This document shows, one piece after another, positions 53,395-63,769 of a stretch of 64,000 bases of DNA. A program made the position numbers and the translations under genes. Origin of the DNA: Woeseiaceae bacterium (GTDB lineage: Bacteria; Pseudomonadota; Gammaproteobacteria; Steroidobacterales; Woeseiaceae). The stretch is from NCBI GenBank assembly GCA_021773075.1, contig JAJFKT010000033.1, positions 62,001 to 126,000 on the forward strand, in the 5' to 3' direction. Each line of letters begins with the position of its first letter. Position 1 is the first letter of the stretch. The notes under the pieces were generated by a model that was not told the origin of the DNA, ran no database searches, and saw only the letters and a list, made by a program, of their open reading frames with translations.

Positions 53395-55067
53395 TCTGAC
53401 TCCTCCGTAGCCTTTGAACGCAAGACACCAGCGGTCATTTGGGCGACGTCAAAAACGTCAGCTGCAACCTTCTTCAGCTCGTCTGTTGTAATCGCGGCAA
53501 GCTCATCGGGTAACGTGAATGCGTTTTGATAATCGCCGAGAAAAACCTCAGCTTGCCCGATAGCGGCTGCCTTGCCGTTAATCGTAGACAAGCCGCGCCA
53601 ATAATCCGCGATCATAATGTTCGTTGCTTTCAATAGTTCCGCGTCTGTAACGCCCTCTTCGGCCACCTTTTGTAGCTCCCGCAACAATCGCGCCTCAGTT
53701 GCGGCGATCTCGGCGCCTGGCGGCAGGGTCAGATAAAAATAGACGAGGCCAGGGTCAAGGCCTTCCATCTGGAACCCACCAATCGAAAGCGCGGTCTGCT
53801 CATTCTCGACGAAAAGCTGGTGCAATCGACTTGAGTCGCCACCGACCAGCACATTGAGCAACACGCTTAATGGCAGCGTTTCCGGGCTTGTCGCGCTGCC
53901 GGCATGGAAGGCGATATGCAACAGCGGCGTTTCCGCATCGGCCTCAACAATGATATGGCGCGCACCCTGTTGTGCAGGCTCTACAGTGCGAATTTTCTGC
54001 GGAGGGTCTTGAGCGGCAATTGAACCAAAAGCATCGTCCGCCATCTCGAACAGCTCTTCGGCATCAACGTCACCGGTAAACACCATCGTCAGATTATTCG
54101 GTGCGTAATAAGTGCGGAAGTAGGTTTCGAGATCTTCCTGTATCCAGTTTTCGATATCTGACGGCCAGCCGATAACCGGAAACTGATACGGATGTGCGGC
54201 GAAGGCGGTCGCCATCATCTGCTCGTACAGTTTGCCAAAATTGTCGTTATCGACGCCCCGGCGTCGCTCGGAATACACGATGCCCCGCTCCGTCTCAACA
54301 ACGGCAGGGTCGATGGCGAGATTCTCCAGACGGTCGGCCTCAAGCTCAAAAATTACGCCCAGCGCCGAGCGCGGAAACCAGTCCTGATACACCGTTAAAT
54401 CACTGGATGTATAAGCGTTGTTGGCACCACCTGCCGCCTCCATCGTCTCATCGAACTCGCCTTGTGCTCGTCGCTCGGTGCCATTAAACATCATGTGTTC
54501 AAAAAAGTGCGACAAACCAGTAATGCCGGGGTATTCATTTCGGGCGCCGGCACGCACGAAGTTGTACATCACCACATTTGGAATGTCGTGGTCGGGCCAG
54601 ACGATTATGCGCAATCCATTATCGAGTGTGTGCGCACGAATCTCCGCGGGCACGCCATCTTTATCCGGGGACTCGTAGACGGGCGAGGGCAGGATCGGCT
54701 CGATAATTTTGGGCAGCTCGAAAGTGGGTAGCAAGCGCTCACCAACTAACGCAAGTATGCCGAGCACCGCGAGTACCGACATCGCGGCGTTCAGCTTCTG
54801 GCCCGTTTTGAAGACGATAGACTGAGTCTGGTCGACGTCGAGCGACTTTTTCAGACCGCCCGGCGTGATCTCGTAGGACCACGCGAAAATCAGCGCAACC
54901 GGGTAGCCAATCAGCAGCACCAGCAGCAGGAATTCGTTTGCCCAGGGCGGTGCACCCAATGTCAAAAGACCCCAGCCAACGATCCAGTAAATCAACAAAC
55001 TGGCTATCGCGTACAGCAGCGCGACCTTGAGTACGTTGCGACGCCGGAGTTCAGAGAACAGAGCCAT
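53391..55067 (-). CDS. M16 metalloprotease fused to an N-terminal membrane module
   Basis: 558 residues. Residues 1-115: FSELRRRNVLKVALLYAIAS, membrane helices (LLIYWIVGWGLLTLGAP, FLLLVLLIGYPVALIFAWSY), EITPGGLKKS, then another helix (AMSVLAVLGILALVGERLL). This module is usually seen before TPR or TolB-like domains. Residues from about 130: M16 catalytic domain with zinc motif SHFFEHMMFNGT (HxxEH) and distal glutamate near LEADRLEN. Fused membrane-anchored protease; coupled to the second M16 protein downstream. Fusion is unusual. Confidence 0.88.
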   Translation of the reverse strand: MALFSELRRRNVLKVALLYAIASLLIYWIVGWGLLTLGAPPWANEFLLLVLLIGYPVALIFAWSYEITPGGLKKSLDVDQTQSIVFKTGQKLNAAMSVLAVLGILALVGERLLPTFELPKIIEPILPSPVYESPDKDGVPAEIRAHTLDNGLRIIVWPDHDIPNVVMYNFVRAGARNEYPGITGLSHFFEHMMFNGTERRAQGEFDETMEAAGGANNAYTSSDLTVYQDWFPRSALGVIFELEADRLENLAIDPAVVETERGIVYSERRRGVDNDNFGKLYEQMMATAFAAHPYQFPVIGWPSDIENWIQEDLETYFRTYYAPNNLTMVFTGDVDAEELFEMADDAFGSIAAQDPPQKIRTVEPAQQGARHIIVEADAETPLLHIAFHAGSATSPETLPLSVLLNVLVGGDSSRLHQLFVENEQTALSIGGFQMEGLDPGLVYFYLTLPPGAEIAATEARLLRELQKVAEEGVTDAELLKATNIMIADYWRGLSTINGKAAAIGQAEVFLGDYQNAFTLPDELAAITTDELKKVAADVFDVAQMTAGVLRSKATEESE

Positions 55068-55118
55068 AATCTTATTCTTTGCTGCGGGGTCCCCATGGTG
55101 GAGAAACCGCCGGAATTG

Positions 55119-56300
55119 TCAACCGAGAAGACCCTCACGGCGATACAGCCGTGCACACACCCAGGTCAGAATGGCGCCGAAAACAAGCGTACTGCAAACG
55201 GAAATAGCGATATGCAATCCATTCAAGGGCTCATTTTTCACCATGTCGACGAGTATCAGGTGCTGGCTTAACGAGGGTATAAACATTAATTCCAGTTCAG
55301 GCCTCAGGGTCAAAATACTCACCACAAGTATGGGCAGTGTCGGCGCAATCAGAACAACGCTTAACCAGGTTTGCGCCTCTTTGTAGCTCTTCGTAAACGA
55401 CGCCACCAGCGTCATCAGCGAGGCGCCAAGCAAAATGAACGGCAACAACAAAAAGAACGCGGCAATCACGACCGGGATGCCAAAGTTAGGTGTCATGCCA
55501 AGCTGTTCCAATGGCATGAACTTCAACACGACATAGAACGACAACAGGCTGAGCATCAGTGACGCAGCCATGAATACGCAAGCGGCGAAGATCTTGCCAA
55601 GAATCAGCTGTCCGCGAGTAACCGGCAACGAGAGCAACGGCTCGAGAGAGCCGCGCTCGCGCTCTCCGGCCGTGGTGTCGATCGCGAGATACATGCCCCC
55701 CATCAACAGTGCGAATATAAAAAAGTAACTCATCATGCCGAGCAACATAGCCGAGCGACCGCTTGGCGTCGAAACATCGATATCGTCAATATTGATGGGC
55801 CGTAGCAGCAAGGGATTTACGCCGCGTGCGGATAAACGAATACCAGCAAGCTGCTGGTTATAGCCGCGCAAAGCGCTGCGCGCGCGCCGCGCTTCTTTCT
55901 CGCCCTGTGAGTTAGCCTCGTCAGAAAACAACTCGACGCGGGCGGGAATAGTATCGGCAAGCTGTTCACCGAAGCTCTCGGGAATAACAAGAACGACGTC
56001 GTGCAGGCCGCTTTTTACCGCATCAGAGGCACCGTTAACGTCCTCGGGACCGTCAACAATGTCGATGTTGCGACTCTCGAGAAAGCGCATCAGGTTTGGC
56101 GCATGTTCCTGGCCAATAACCGGCAGCTCCATCGTGCTTTCTGCATCATCCAGTGCGCGGTCGATAGACATGTTGATGACAACCGCGAACAGGACCGGGC
56201 CGAAGATAGGACCCATGATCAAAGCGGACGCCAGCGTTCGGCGGTCTCGAAGATTGTCGAGTATTTCCTTAAAGAAAACCGTGAGGAGAGTTCGCATCAT
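55119..56300 (-). CDS. ABC-2 type exporter permease (NatB-like)
   Basis: 393 residues. TM helix near the N-terminus (LASALIMGPIFGPVLFAVVI), a large exported domain of about 140 residues, and five more helices (AMLLGMMSYFFIFALLMGGMYL, IFAACVFMAASLMLSLLSFYV, IPVVIAAFFLLLPFILLGAS, and others), ending with GAILTWVCARLYRREGLLG. NatB-type permeases work with NatA in sodium or drug export. The ATG overlaps the natA stop (56297-56300). Confidence 0.86.
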   Translation of the reverse strand: MMRTLLTVFFKEILDNLRDRRTLASALIMGPIFGPVLFAVVINMSIDRALDDAESTMELPVIGQEHAPNLMRFLESRNIDIVDGPEDVNGASDAVKSGLHDVVLVIPESFGEQLADTIPARVELFSDEANSQGEKEARRARSALRGYNQQLAGIRLSARGVNPLLLRPINIDDIDVSTPSGRSAMLLGMMSYFFIFALLMGGMYLAIDTTAGERERGSLEPLLSLPVTRGQLILGKIFAACVFMAASLMLSLLSFYVVLKFMPLEQLGMTPNFGIPVVIAAFFLLLPFILLGASLMTLVASFTKSYKEAQTWLSVVLIAPTLPILVVSILTLRPELELMFIPSLSQHLILVDMVKNEPLNGLHIAISVCSTLVFGAILTWVCARLYRREGLLG

Positions 56301-57025
56301 TCTTCTCCCACCATCTGAATCGCACTCACAAACGCTTCCTCAAGATCATCCTGCCCGGTGCGCTCGCGAATACCGTCAATGGAATCGTCGATCGCGACCT
56401 GGCCGTTCGCGATGATGCAGATATCGTCGCAGAGAGCGGCGACCTCCTGCATGACGTGCGACGAAAACAGCACGCATCGGCCATCGTCTTTTAATTTCAG
56501 GATCAAGCGCCGCAGAGAGCGCGTTGCCATTACGTCCAGACCGTTCGTTGGTTCGTCGAGAATCACGTTCTGCGGGTCATGAACCAGGGCCCGGGCAAGT
56601 GATACCTTGGTACGCTGGCCCTGTGAGAAGCCTTTCGTGCGTCGGTCGGCAAACTCTTCAATTTCGAGCAGCCTGATAATCTCGGCAACGCGATCGTCAA
56701 CCTCGGCCTTGTCGATCGAACAAAGGTTTGCGAAATAAGCAATATTCTCGCGAGCCGTCAGGTGCGGATATAAGCCCGCACCGTGTGGCAGGGCGCCGAT
56801 TTTTTGCCGCGCTGCCAGGCTGTCAGTGACGACATCTGCGCCATCAATATTTGCCGAGCCTTCGTCCGGCTTTAAGACGGTGTAAAGCACACGCAGCGTC
56901 GTCGATTTGCCGGCCCCATTGGGGCCCAGTAATCCGGTTATTTTGCCGTCGGGCGCATCGAAGCTAACGCCGCGAACGGCGCGCACTTTTCCAAAAGACT
57001 TGTGTATGCCGTCGACTTTGATCAT
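56297..57025 (-). CDS. ABC transporter ATPase (NatA-like)
   Basis: 242 residues from ATG 57025, which overlaps the stop of the upstream hydrolase gene (ATGA, 57022-57025). The longer frame starting at 57082 overlaps that gene and is not the start. Walker A LLGPNGAGKSTTLRVLYTVL, signature FSQGQRTKVSLARALVHDP, Walker B NVILDEPTNGLD, H-loop SSHVMQEVAAL. Forms an exporter with the next gene. Confidence 0.9.
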   Translation of the reverse strand: MIKVDGIHKSFGKVRAVRGVSFDAPDGKITGLLGPNGAGKSTTLRVLYTVLKPDEGSANIDGADVVTDSLAARQKIGALPHGAGLYPHLTARENIAYFANLCSIDKAEVDDRVAEIIRLLEIEEFADRRTKGFSQGQRTKVSLARALVHDPQNVILDEPTNGLDVMATRSLRRLILKLKDDGRCVLFSSHVMQEVAALCDDICIIANGQVAIDDSIDGIRERTGQDDLEEAFVSAIQMVGEE

Positions 57026-58476
57026 GGGTTTGGTCCTGAGAAGTCGAGAAAGAACGGCATCACGAAACTGCGCTTCAGGCACTCGACATCGAGGTTGGCC
57101 AGGTCCGCAGTATCGATAAAATCAGCAACAATGCGAGCGGTACAGCCGACGCTAATCTGGCCATGACCCTGACCCTCTCCGGTCAAATGCCGTGCATTAT
57201 TGAGATCAACGGCGGCCATATCGGCGTACCGCGGCGGCGTAATTGGGTCGCTGTCACCGGATAGCAATAACACCGGGATGTCGGTCGCGAGCGGCGCTTT
57301 AAACGCATCATCAATAGGACCGGCGGGCCAAACCGAACAGATCGCCCGCAGCGCATCAAGCTGGAACGTGCCCATGTAACTCGCCTCAAGCTGCTCGTAG
57401 TCAATGCGCGTTTCGTCGTAAAACGGCACGTCCTCGGTGCACATCACGGCGTTATGCATGCCGAGCGACAGGGCGTCTGTCATTGCGATCATCGTCATCA
57501 TGTACTGCGAGCCGAGCGGTACGAAGTTGCCCCCACCGGCCTCGTGAATAAGCAGCGGTATAAGTGCGACGGAGTTCGGGTGATAGGCCAATAAACGAAC
57601 GGCTCCGGCGAGCTCACCCGCTCCGAAATTGACGGCTTCGGGCCGGCCAGTACTGGGATGTGGAATCTCGATTGAGACTGGCGCCTCGCGAAGCGCAGCC
57701 ACAATGCGGCTGAAGTCATCGGCAACAGAGGGGAAGCGCTCGTTACAGAACTCATCTTCCTCGCAGCGAGCGAGAATCTTGTCCACAGCCTTCTGGCTCT
57801 CGGTCGCAATCTCCGGGCCAAGCGAAATCGGCGGCGGCACGACACCGTCGATCGTTAGCGTGCGCGTTGCGTCAGGGTAGCGGCGAGCGAAATGCTGTGC
57901 GACACGGCTGCCGTAGGAAATGCCGTATAAATTAATCGAGGGATAACCCAGCGCCAACCGAACAGCCTCGATGTCGGTCACGGCAACGCTCGTTGTGAAA
58001 AACCGTGGGTCGTGCGGCAACTGCAGAAGACACAGCTGCGTATACTCGATCGTCAGCTCCATCGAATACTCGCCGTCGACCATGTCGTCGTCGAACTCGC
58101 AATCCATCGTCGCCGACTCGCCCGTGCCTCGCTGGTCGATCAGCAAAATATCGCGGTTTCGTCGCACCTCTTCAAAGGCCCCGGAATAGGCCGTGTAGAA
58201 CTGAACGCTGCCCTGCCCAGGACCACCGGCAACAGGAACAAGCGGGTCGGTTTCCGGCGTTAGGTTGAGCGCGGGTACGACCGCAACCCGAAGCTCGATC
58301 TCGCCGTCAACCTCCCCCGACGGGTCGAGCGGCCGCAGCATGGTGCCGCAGCGGGCCTTCATGCTGGGCATGCCGGGACCGGCGCTAATGCGACACTCCT
58401 CGAGCTCAAGCGTTTGTGCGTGTGTGGAGGCGCTGCCCGCCAGGGCGAGCAATGCGATCAGTGGGGCTCGAAACAT
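57022..58476 (-). CDS. S33-type alpha/beta hydrolase (tripeptidyl aminopeptidase-like)
   Basis: 484 residues. Signal peptide LIALLALAGSASTHAQ. Alpha/beta hydrolase with VAGGPGQGSVQFYTAY (oxyanion hole), nucleophile NLYGISYGSRVAQHFARRYP, and the C-terminal TAP-like domain TDIPVLLLSGDSDPITPPRY (Asp) with RHLTGEGQGHGQIS (His). Cysteine pairs suggest a periplasmic location. First in the operon with the ABC exporter and M16 genes; exported peptidase is likely. Confidence 0.9.
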   Translation of the reverse strand: MFRAPLIALLALAGSASTHAQTLELEECRISAGPGMPSMKARCGTMLRPLDPSGEVDGEIELRVAVVPALNLTPETDPLVPVAGGPGQGSVQFYTAYSGAFEEVRRNRDILLIDQRGTGESATMDCEFDDDMVDGEYSMELTIEYTQLCLLQLPHDPRFFTTSVAVTDIEAVRLALGYPSINLYGISYGSRVAQHFARRYPDATRTLTIDGVVPPPISLGPEIATESQKAVDKILARCEEDEFCNERFPSVADDFSRIVAALREAPVSIEIPHPSTGRPEAVNFGAGELAGAVRLLAYHPNSVALIPLLIHEAGGGNFVPLGSQYMMTMIAMTDALSLGMHNAVMCTEDVPFYDETRIDYEQLEASYMGTFQLDALRAICSVWPAGPIDDAFKAPLATDIPVLLLSGDSDPITPPRYADMAAVDLNNARHLTGEGQGHGQISVGCTARIVADFIDTADLANLDVECLKRSFVMPFFLDFSGPNP

Positions 58477-58568
58477 GGTTAAGCCTGTGCGCGAAACGAC
58501 TCGCTATCTTGGACAACAGGCTGCAAATAGTAAAGAATGCGCGACCCTGACTGATCAAAAAGTGATCA

Positions 58569-60422
58569 ATGACCGAGCCCTACGACGTAATTGTGATCGG
58601 CGGTGGACACGCCGGTACGGAAGCCGCCCTGGCAGCCGCACGGGCGGGCGTGAATACGCTATTGATTACGCAAAACATCGCGACCCTGGGACAAATGAGT
58701 TGCAATCCGGCGATTGGCGGTATCGGTAAGGGTCACCTGACGAAGGAAATTGATGCACTTGGCGGCGCCATGGCGCAGGCGATTGATCGGGCAGGTATCC
58801 AGTTTCGGACGTTGAACGCGAGCAAGGGCCCAGCGGTTCGTGCCACGCGAGCGCAGGCTGACCGGCAACTGTATCGGCACGCTATACGGACGGTGATTGA
58901 GAATCAGCCAAACTTGTCCGTGTTTCAGCAGTCAGTCGAAGACCTCATCATCGATGGTGACAAGGTGGCGGGTGTCGTTACAGGTGAAGAGCTGAGGTTC
59001 TTTGCAAAGACGGTGATCCTGACGGTCGGCACATTCCTTGCGGGACGCATCTTAATCGGCAAGACCGAAGAAGCCGGCGGCCGGGTGGGCGATGCGCCGT
59101 CAAACAAGCTGGCGGCACGCCTGCGTGAAATGCCATTTAGTGTTGCGCGCCTGAAAACGGGCACACCACCGCGCCTTGATGGCAAAACCCTGAATTACGA
59201 CCTGATGCAGGAACAGCCCGGCGATGAACCGATGCCGGTGTTTTCGTTTCTCGGCACACGCCTCGATCATCCCCAGCAAATTTCCTGCCACATCACTAAA
59301 ACGACGGAACAAACACACGACATCATACGTGCCGCGTTGCATGAGTCGCCGATGTACAGCGGCATGATCGAAGGCGTCGGCCCGCGCTACTGCCCGTCCG
59401 TCGAGGACAAGGTCGTGCGATTTGCAGACAAGGACTCACATCAGATTTTCGTCGAGCCCGAGGGCCTGACGACGAATGAGGTGTATCCGAACGGCATTTC
59501 AACGAGCCTGCCCTACGAAACACAGCTTGAGTTCGTACGCTCGATAATCGGCTTCGAGAACGCGCACATTATGCAGCCCGGTTACGCGATCGAGTACGAC
59601 TACTTTGACCCGCGCGATCTAAATCCGACGCTCGAAACAAAGCACGTTTCGGGTTTGTACTTCGCCGGGCAAATTAACGGTACAACCGGCTACGAAGAAG
59701 CGGGTGCGCAGGGCCTGCTTGCGGGCATCAACGCGGCGCTACAGGCGCAAGGCAAAGGGGGCTGGTTTCCGGAGCGTCACGAGGCCTACATTGGTGTCTT
59801 GGTTGACGACCTGATCACGCGTGGTGTTAGTGAGCCGTATCGGATGTTCACGAGTCGTGCGGAATATCGACTGACATTACGCGAAGACAATGCGGATTTA
59901 CGGCTGACACCGAAGGGTCGTGATCTCGGGCTGGTTAATGATGAGCGGTGGGCCACCTTTAACGCGAAGCACGAGTCGGTCCAAAAAGAACAGCAGCGGC
60001 TGAATGACATCTTCGTCAAAGAAAAAAATGCGACAGCCGCAGCACTACTGAAGCGCCCGGAATTCACTTACAGAGACGTTGTTGCCCTGCCTGCTGTCGG
60101 CACGAACGAAGCCGTTGATCTGTCCAGTGATGAACAACGCGAGCAAGTGGCTCTACAGCTTGAGGTGCGGGCGAAATACTCGGGCTACATTGAGCGCCAG
60201 CAACGCGAAATCGAAAAGCAGGCAAAGCAGGAGTCGTTGCGGCTGCCGGAAGACATTAACTATGAAGTGGTCGCCGGCCTTTCAAACGAGGCACGGCAAA
60301 GGCTCGTCGCGGCGCGCCCGACGACGCTTGGCCAGGCGTCTCGCCTCGAGGGCATGACGCCGTCGGCGGTGTCACTCATCCTGATACACATCAAGAAACG
60401 GCAGCTGAAGAAAAGCGCCTGA
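58569..60422 (+). CDS. mnmG: tRNA uridine-5-carboxymethylaminomethyl modification protein MnmG
   Basis: 617 residues. FAD-binding GxGxxG in [40 protein letters not shown] with catalytic Cys, [60 protein letters not shown], and the C-terminal MnmE-binding helix end. Partner of MnmE. The usual downstream rsmG is absent; the opp genes follow. Confidence 0.97.
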   Translation: MTEPYDVIVIGGGHAGTEAALAAARAGVNTLLITQNIATLGQMSCNPAIGGIGKGHLTKEIDALGGAMAQAIDRAGIQFRTLNASKGPAVRATRAQADRQLYRHAIRTVIENQPNLSVFQQSVEDLIIDGDKVAGVVTGEELRFFAKTVILTVGTFLAGRILIGKTEEAGGRVGDAPSNKLAARLREMPFSVARLKTGTPPRLDGKTLNYDLMQEQPGDEPMPVFSFLGTRLDHPQQISCHITKTTEQTHDIIRAALHESPMYSGMIEGVGPRYCPSVEDKVVRFADKDSHQIFVEPEGLTTNEVYPNGISTSLPYETQLEFVRSIIGFENAHIMQPGYAIEYDYFDPRDLNPTLETKHVSGLYFAGQINGTTGYEEAGAQGLLAGINAALQAQGKGGWFPERHEAYIGVLVDDLITRGVSEPYRMFTSRAEYRLTLREDNADLRLTPKGRDLGLVNDERWATFNAKHESVQKEQQRLNDIFVKEKNATAAALLKRPEFTYRDVVALPAVGTNEAVDLSSDEQREQVALQLEVRAKYSGYIERQQREIEKQAKQESLRLPEDINYEVVAGLSNEARQRLVAARPTTLGQASRLEGMTPSAVSLILIHIKKRQLKKSA

Positions 60423-60473
60423 CTTGTGAAGCAGTTGGGAAAAACCAGCGGCCGTTCAGGTATGCTTTGTCGC

Positions 60474-62033
60474 ATGAAATCAATACGGCTTTTTGCGCTT
60501 TTCCTGATCATTCTCACGCTCGCCGGATGCGGCGGTTCAGACGAATCCGTCGACACGTCTTCAGTACTCAATCGGGGCCTCGGCACCGAGCCGGAGTCGC
60601 TGGATGCACACAAAGCCAGAAGCCTGCAAGCAGCTGATGTCCTGCGCGACCTTGGCGAGGGGCTGGTCATGTTCACAGCAACCGGTGAGCTGGCCCCGGG
60701 CGCTGCAGAGTCATGGGATGTTTCTGACGATTCGTTAACCTACACGTTTCATCTTCGGACCGAGGCGAAATGGTCCAACGGCGACCCGGTAACGGCCGAT
60801 CATTTCGTGTTCGCATTCGAGCGCCTCATTGACCCGGCGACGGCGGCGTTTTACGCTGCGTTTCTCATCGACGTTACCGCGCTGACGGCGCCGGATGAGC
60901 ACACGCTAAAGATCATCCTGCGACAGCCAACGCCTTACCTCCTAAGCCTGCTCGCACATCCAGCGACGTTCCCGATGCACCCGGGCTCCCTCGCCGAGCA
61001 CGGCGACAACTTCGCAAGGCCTGGAAATCTGGTATCGAACGGTGCGTATATTTTGACCGGCTGGGTACCAGGCTCTGTCATTAGTATTCGGCGAAACGAG
61101 CATTACTGGAATAATGCCAACACTGCGATCGACGAAGTTCGCCACCACGTCACGAGTCAGGATAATGCGGAATACGCGCGCTATCGAGCGGGCGAGCTAG
61201 ATACTACGACCTCGGTGCCGGCGGAAAACTTCGCGCAAATCCGCGCGGACAACGGCGATAACCTTCATATCACGCCACAACAAAACGTCTACTACTACGG
61301 CTACAATTTGTCGAAGCCGCCCTTCAAAGACAGCCCGGAACTACGGCAGGCATTGTCAATGGCGATTGATCGCGAACTGCTTGTGGAGAAGGTCATAGGT
61401 CGCGGCGAAACCGCAGCGTACAGCTGGGTGCCGCCGGGGGTGAACAATTACGAGCCGACCGTGCTTAGCTACGCGTCGCTCACTCAGGAAGAGCGTAATC
61501 AAATTGCGAGGGGTCTTTACAAGACCGCGGGCTATAGCGAAAAGAATCCGCTGCAACTTGAGCTGCGCTATAACACCAACGACACACACCGGAAAATGGC
61601 GGTCGCCATACAGGCGATGTGGAAAGAGGTGCTTGGTTTTGAAGTCAGGCTAATTAACGAAGAGTTTCAGGTGCTGCTGTCGAATATTCGTGCCAGGGAG
61701 ATTACACAGGTTTTTCGTTCGAGCTGGATTGGCGACTACAACGACGCACACACCTTTCTTAGTATTCTGCAGTCCGACAATGCGGCAAACGTGCCGGGCT
61801 ATGCAAGTGATGAGTATGATGAGCTAATGCAGCGCGCGGCAGAACAGGTGGACCCGGATCGGCGGCGTCTTTACATGGAAGAGGCGGAGCGCGTCATGCT
61901 GGCGGATCACCCGGTTATTCCGATCTATTTTTACGTTAGCAAGCATCTGGTCAGCCCTCGCGTCGCAGGCTGGGGCGACAACGTTCTCGATTATCATTAC
62001 TCTCAGCACCTGAGCCTCAAAGCGGTCGAGTAG
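60474..62033 (+). CDS. oppA: Oligopeptide ABC transporter substrate-binding lipoprotein
   Basis: 519 residues from ATG 60474; an earlier GTG (60426) is out of place. Lipobox LAGC (LIILTLAGCGGSDES). SBP family 5 features: LNRGLGTEPESLDAHKARSL, TYTFHLRTEAKWSNGDPVTA, LRQALSMAIDRELLVEKVIG, ADHPVIPIYFYVSKHLVSPR. Binds peptides in the periplasm. First of oppA-oppB-oppC-oppD. Confidence 0.94.
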   Translation: MKSIRLFALFLIILTLAGCGGSDESVDTSSVLNRGLGTEPESLDAHKARSLQAADVLRDLGEGLVMFTATGELAPGAAESWDVSDDSLTYTFHLRTEAKWSNGDPVTADHFVFAFERLIDPATAAFYAAFLIDVTALTAPDEHTLKIILRQPTPYLLSLLAHPATFPMHPGSLAEHGDNFARPGNLVSNGAYILTGWVPGSVISIRRNEHYWNNANTAIDEVRHHVTSQDNAEYARYRAGELDTTTSVPAENFAQIRADNGDNLHITPQQNVYYYGYNLSKPPFKDSPELRQALSMAIDRELLVEKVIGRGETAAYSWVPPGVNNYEPTVLSYASLTQEERNQIARGLYKTAGYSEKNPLQLELRYNTNDTHRKMAVAIQAMWKEVLGFEVRLINEEFQVLLSNIRAREITQVFRSSWIGDYNDAHTFLSILQSDNAANVPGYASDEYDELMQRAAEQVDPDRRRLYMEEAERVMLADHPVIPIYFYVSKHLVSPRVAGWGDNVLDYHYSQHLSLKAVE

Positions 62034-62051
62034 CCGCGCTGGAACAAACAC

Positions 62052-62975
62052 TTGTTGCGATACACATTGCTCCGATTGCTGGGGGCGATTCCGACTTTGT
62101 TGTTGGTCATTGTTCTCGCCTTCCTGATGGTGCATGCAGCACCAGGTGGTCCGTTTGACGCTGAGCACGTGCTGCCGCCGGAAATCGCCAAGAATATCGA
62201 GGCCGCTTATCACCTCGATGAGCCGCTGGGGCAGCAGTTGTTTCGTTATATCTCCGGCCTGCTGAAAGGAGACCTAGGCCCGTCCTACGTCTACCGTGGA
62301 TACACCGTTGCTGAACGCATGGCTGGCACGATTCCGGTCTCTTTGCAGCTGGGAGCTCTGGCAATTGGACTGGCAGTCGTCGTCGGTGTTAGCGCAGGTA
62401 TTTTCGCCGCGTTACGGCATGGGTCGCTGTTGGATCGGATCGTCATGTCAATTGCGATGACCGGCATTTCGATTCCGGTCTTCGTCGTTGGCCCGGTGCT
62501 GATGCTGCTATTCGCAGTGAAGCTCGGTTGGTTGCCGGCGGGCTGGAGCGGGTCGGCGGGTGCCGCCAAATACGTGCTGCCCGTCATTACGCTGGCGTTG
62601 CCGCAAATTGCCTATATGGCCCGACTCACACGCGCCAGCATGATCGATGTGCTCAGCCGTGACTTCATCCGGACCGCGAAAGCACAGGGCCTCGGCACGA
62701 AAGCGATTATTCGAGTACACGCTCTACGGCCAGCGATGTTGCCGGTGCTGTCCTACATGGGGCCAGCTATAGCCGCGATTCTGACGGGCTCGGTTGTGGT
62801 TGAAGAGGTGTTCGGTATCCCCGGGCTGGGAACAGAGTTTGTTCGCGCAGCACTAAATCGCGACTACACGTTGGTCCTTGGCATCGTCATCTTTTATGCA
62901 GCGCTGATTATCGCCTTTAACCTGGTCGTTGATATTTTGTACGGCGCTCTCGATCCGCGGGTCAGGCAGCGATGA
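62052..62975 (+). CDS. oppB: Oligopeptide ABC transporter permease OppB
   Basis: 307 residues from tandem TTG codons at 62052 and 62055; no ATG fits. GGAA lies 8 bases upstream. Six hydrophobic segments and the EAA motif DFIRTAKAQGLGTKAIIRVH. End ALIIAFNLVVDILYGALDPR. The stop overlaps oppC (ATGA, 62972-62975). Confidence 0.94.
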   Translation: MLRYTLLRLLGAIPTLLLVIVLAFLMVHAAPGGPFDAEHVLPPEIAKNIEAAYHLDEPLGQQLFRYISGLLKGDLGPSYVYRGYTVAERMAGTIPVSLQLGALAIGLAVVVGVSAGIFAALRHGSLLDRIVMSIAMTGISIPVFVVGPVLMLLFAVKLGWLPAGWSGSAGAAKYVLPVITLALPQIAYMARLTRASMIDVLSRDFIRTAKAQGLGTKAIIRVHALRPAMLPVLSYMGPAIAAILTGSVVVEEVFGIPGLGTEFVRAALNRDYTLVLGIVIFYAALIIAFNLVVDILYGALDPRVRQR

Positions 62976-63769
62976 AGAGGAGCGCCGCAATACTCTTATC
63001 CATACTGGTGCTCGCCGTCGTCGGCCCATGGCTTAGTCCGAACGACTATATGAGTATCAACCTCAGTGTGCCGCCGCAGTCGCCGCGGCTAGCGGGGATG
63101 CAGCTATTTGGTACCGACGATCTCGGTCGAGACCTGTTTGTTCGCACCATGCTGGGTATTCGGGTGACCCTGTTGGTCGCCGTTGTTGCAAGTATGGTGA
63201 GCCTTGTTATCGGTGTAACTTACGGCGCCGTAGCGGGCTATGTTGGCGGCCGCGTCGACGCGCTGATGATGCGCTTCGTCGATACGCTGTATGCATTGCC
63301 GTTTATCTTTTTGGTTATCCTGCTAATGGTCGCGTTCGAGCGGAACTTCCTGTTGATTTTCGTCGCTATCGGCGCAATTAACTGGCTCGACATGGCGCGC
63401 ATCGTCCGCGGTCAGACCTTGAGTTTGCGCGAGCGAGAGTTTGTCGATGCGGCGCGATTGACCGGCGTGAGTACGCCCAGAATTATTTTTGGGCACATTG
63501 CCCCGAACATGATCGGAATCGTCGTTGTCTATCTAACGCTGACCATTCCTCAGGCAATTCTGGTGGAGTCGTTCCTGAGCTTTCTGGGTCTGGGCATTCA
63601 GGAGCCACAAACGTCTCTGGGCTCCCTGGTGAATGCGGGCGTTAATCACATGGAGGGCGCGGCGTGGATGTTGCTCATACCAGCGACGATACTGGCGGTC
63701 ATTCTGTTGAGCTTCAATTTTCTCGGTGATGCTCTGCGCGACTTTTTTGACGCAAGGCAGGATGGGTGA
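62972..63769 (+). CDS. oppC: Oligopeptide ABC transporter permease OppC
   Basis: 265 residues. Membrane segments from [17 protein letters not shown] to [20 protein letters not shown], family motif [23 protein letters not shown] motif [20 protein letters not shown], end [17 protein letters not shown]. Partner of OppB. Coupled to oppB and overlaps oppD. Confidence 0.94.
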   Translation: MKRSAAILLSILVLAVVGPWLSPNDYMSINLSVPPQSPRLAGMQLFGTDDLGRDLFVRTMLGIRVTLLVAVVASMVSLVIGVTYGAVAGYVGGRVDALMMRFVDTLYALPFIFLVILLMVAFERNFLLIFVAIGAINWLDMARIVRGQTLSLREREFVDAARLTGVSTPRIIFGHIAPNMIGIVVVYLTLTIPQAILVESFLSFLGLGIQEPQTSLGSLVNAGVNHMEGAAWMLLIPATILAVILLSFNFLGDALRDFFDARQDG

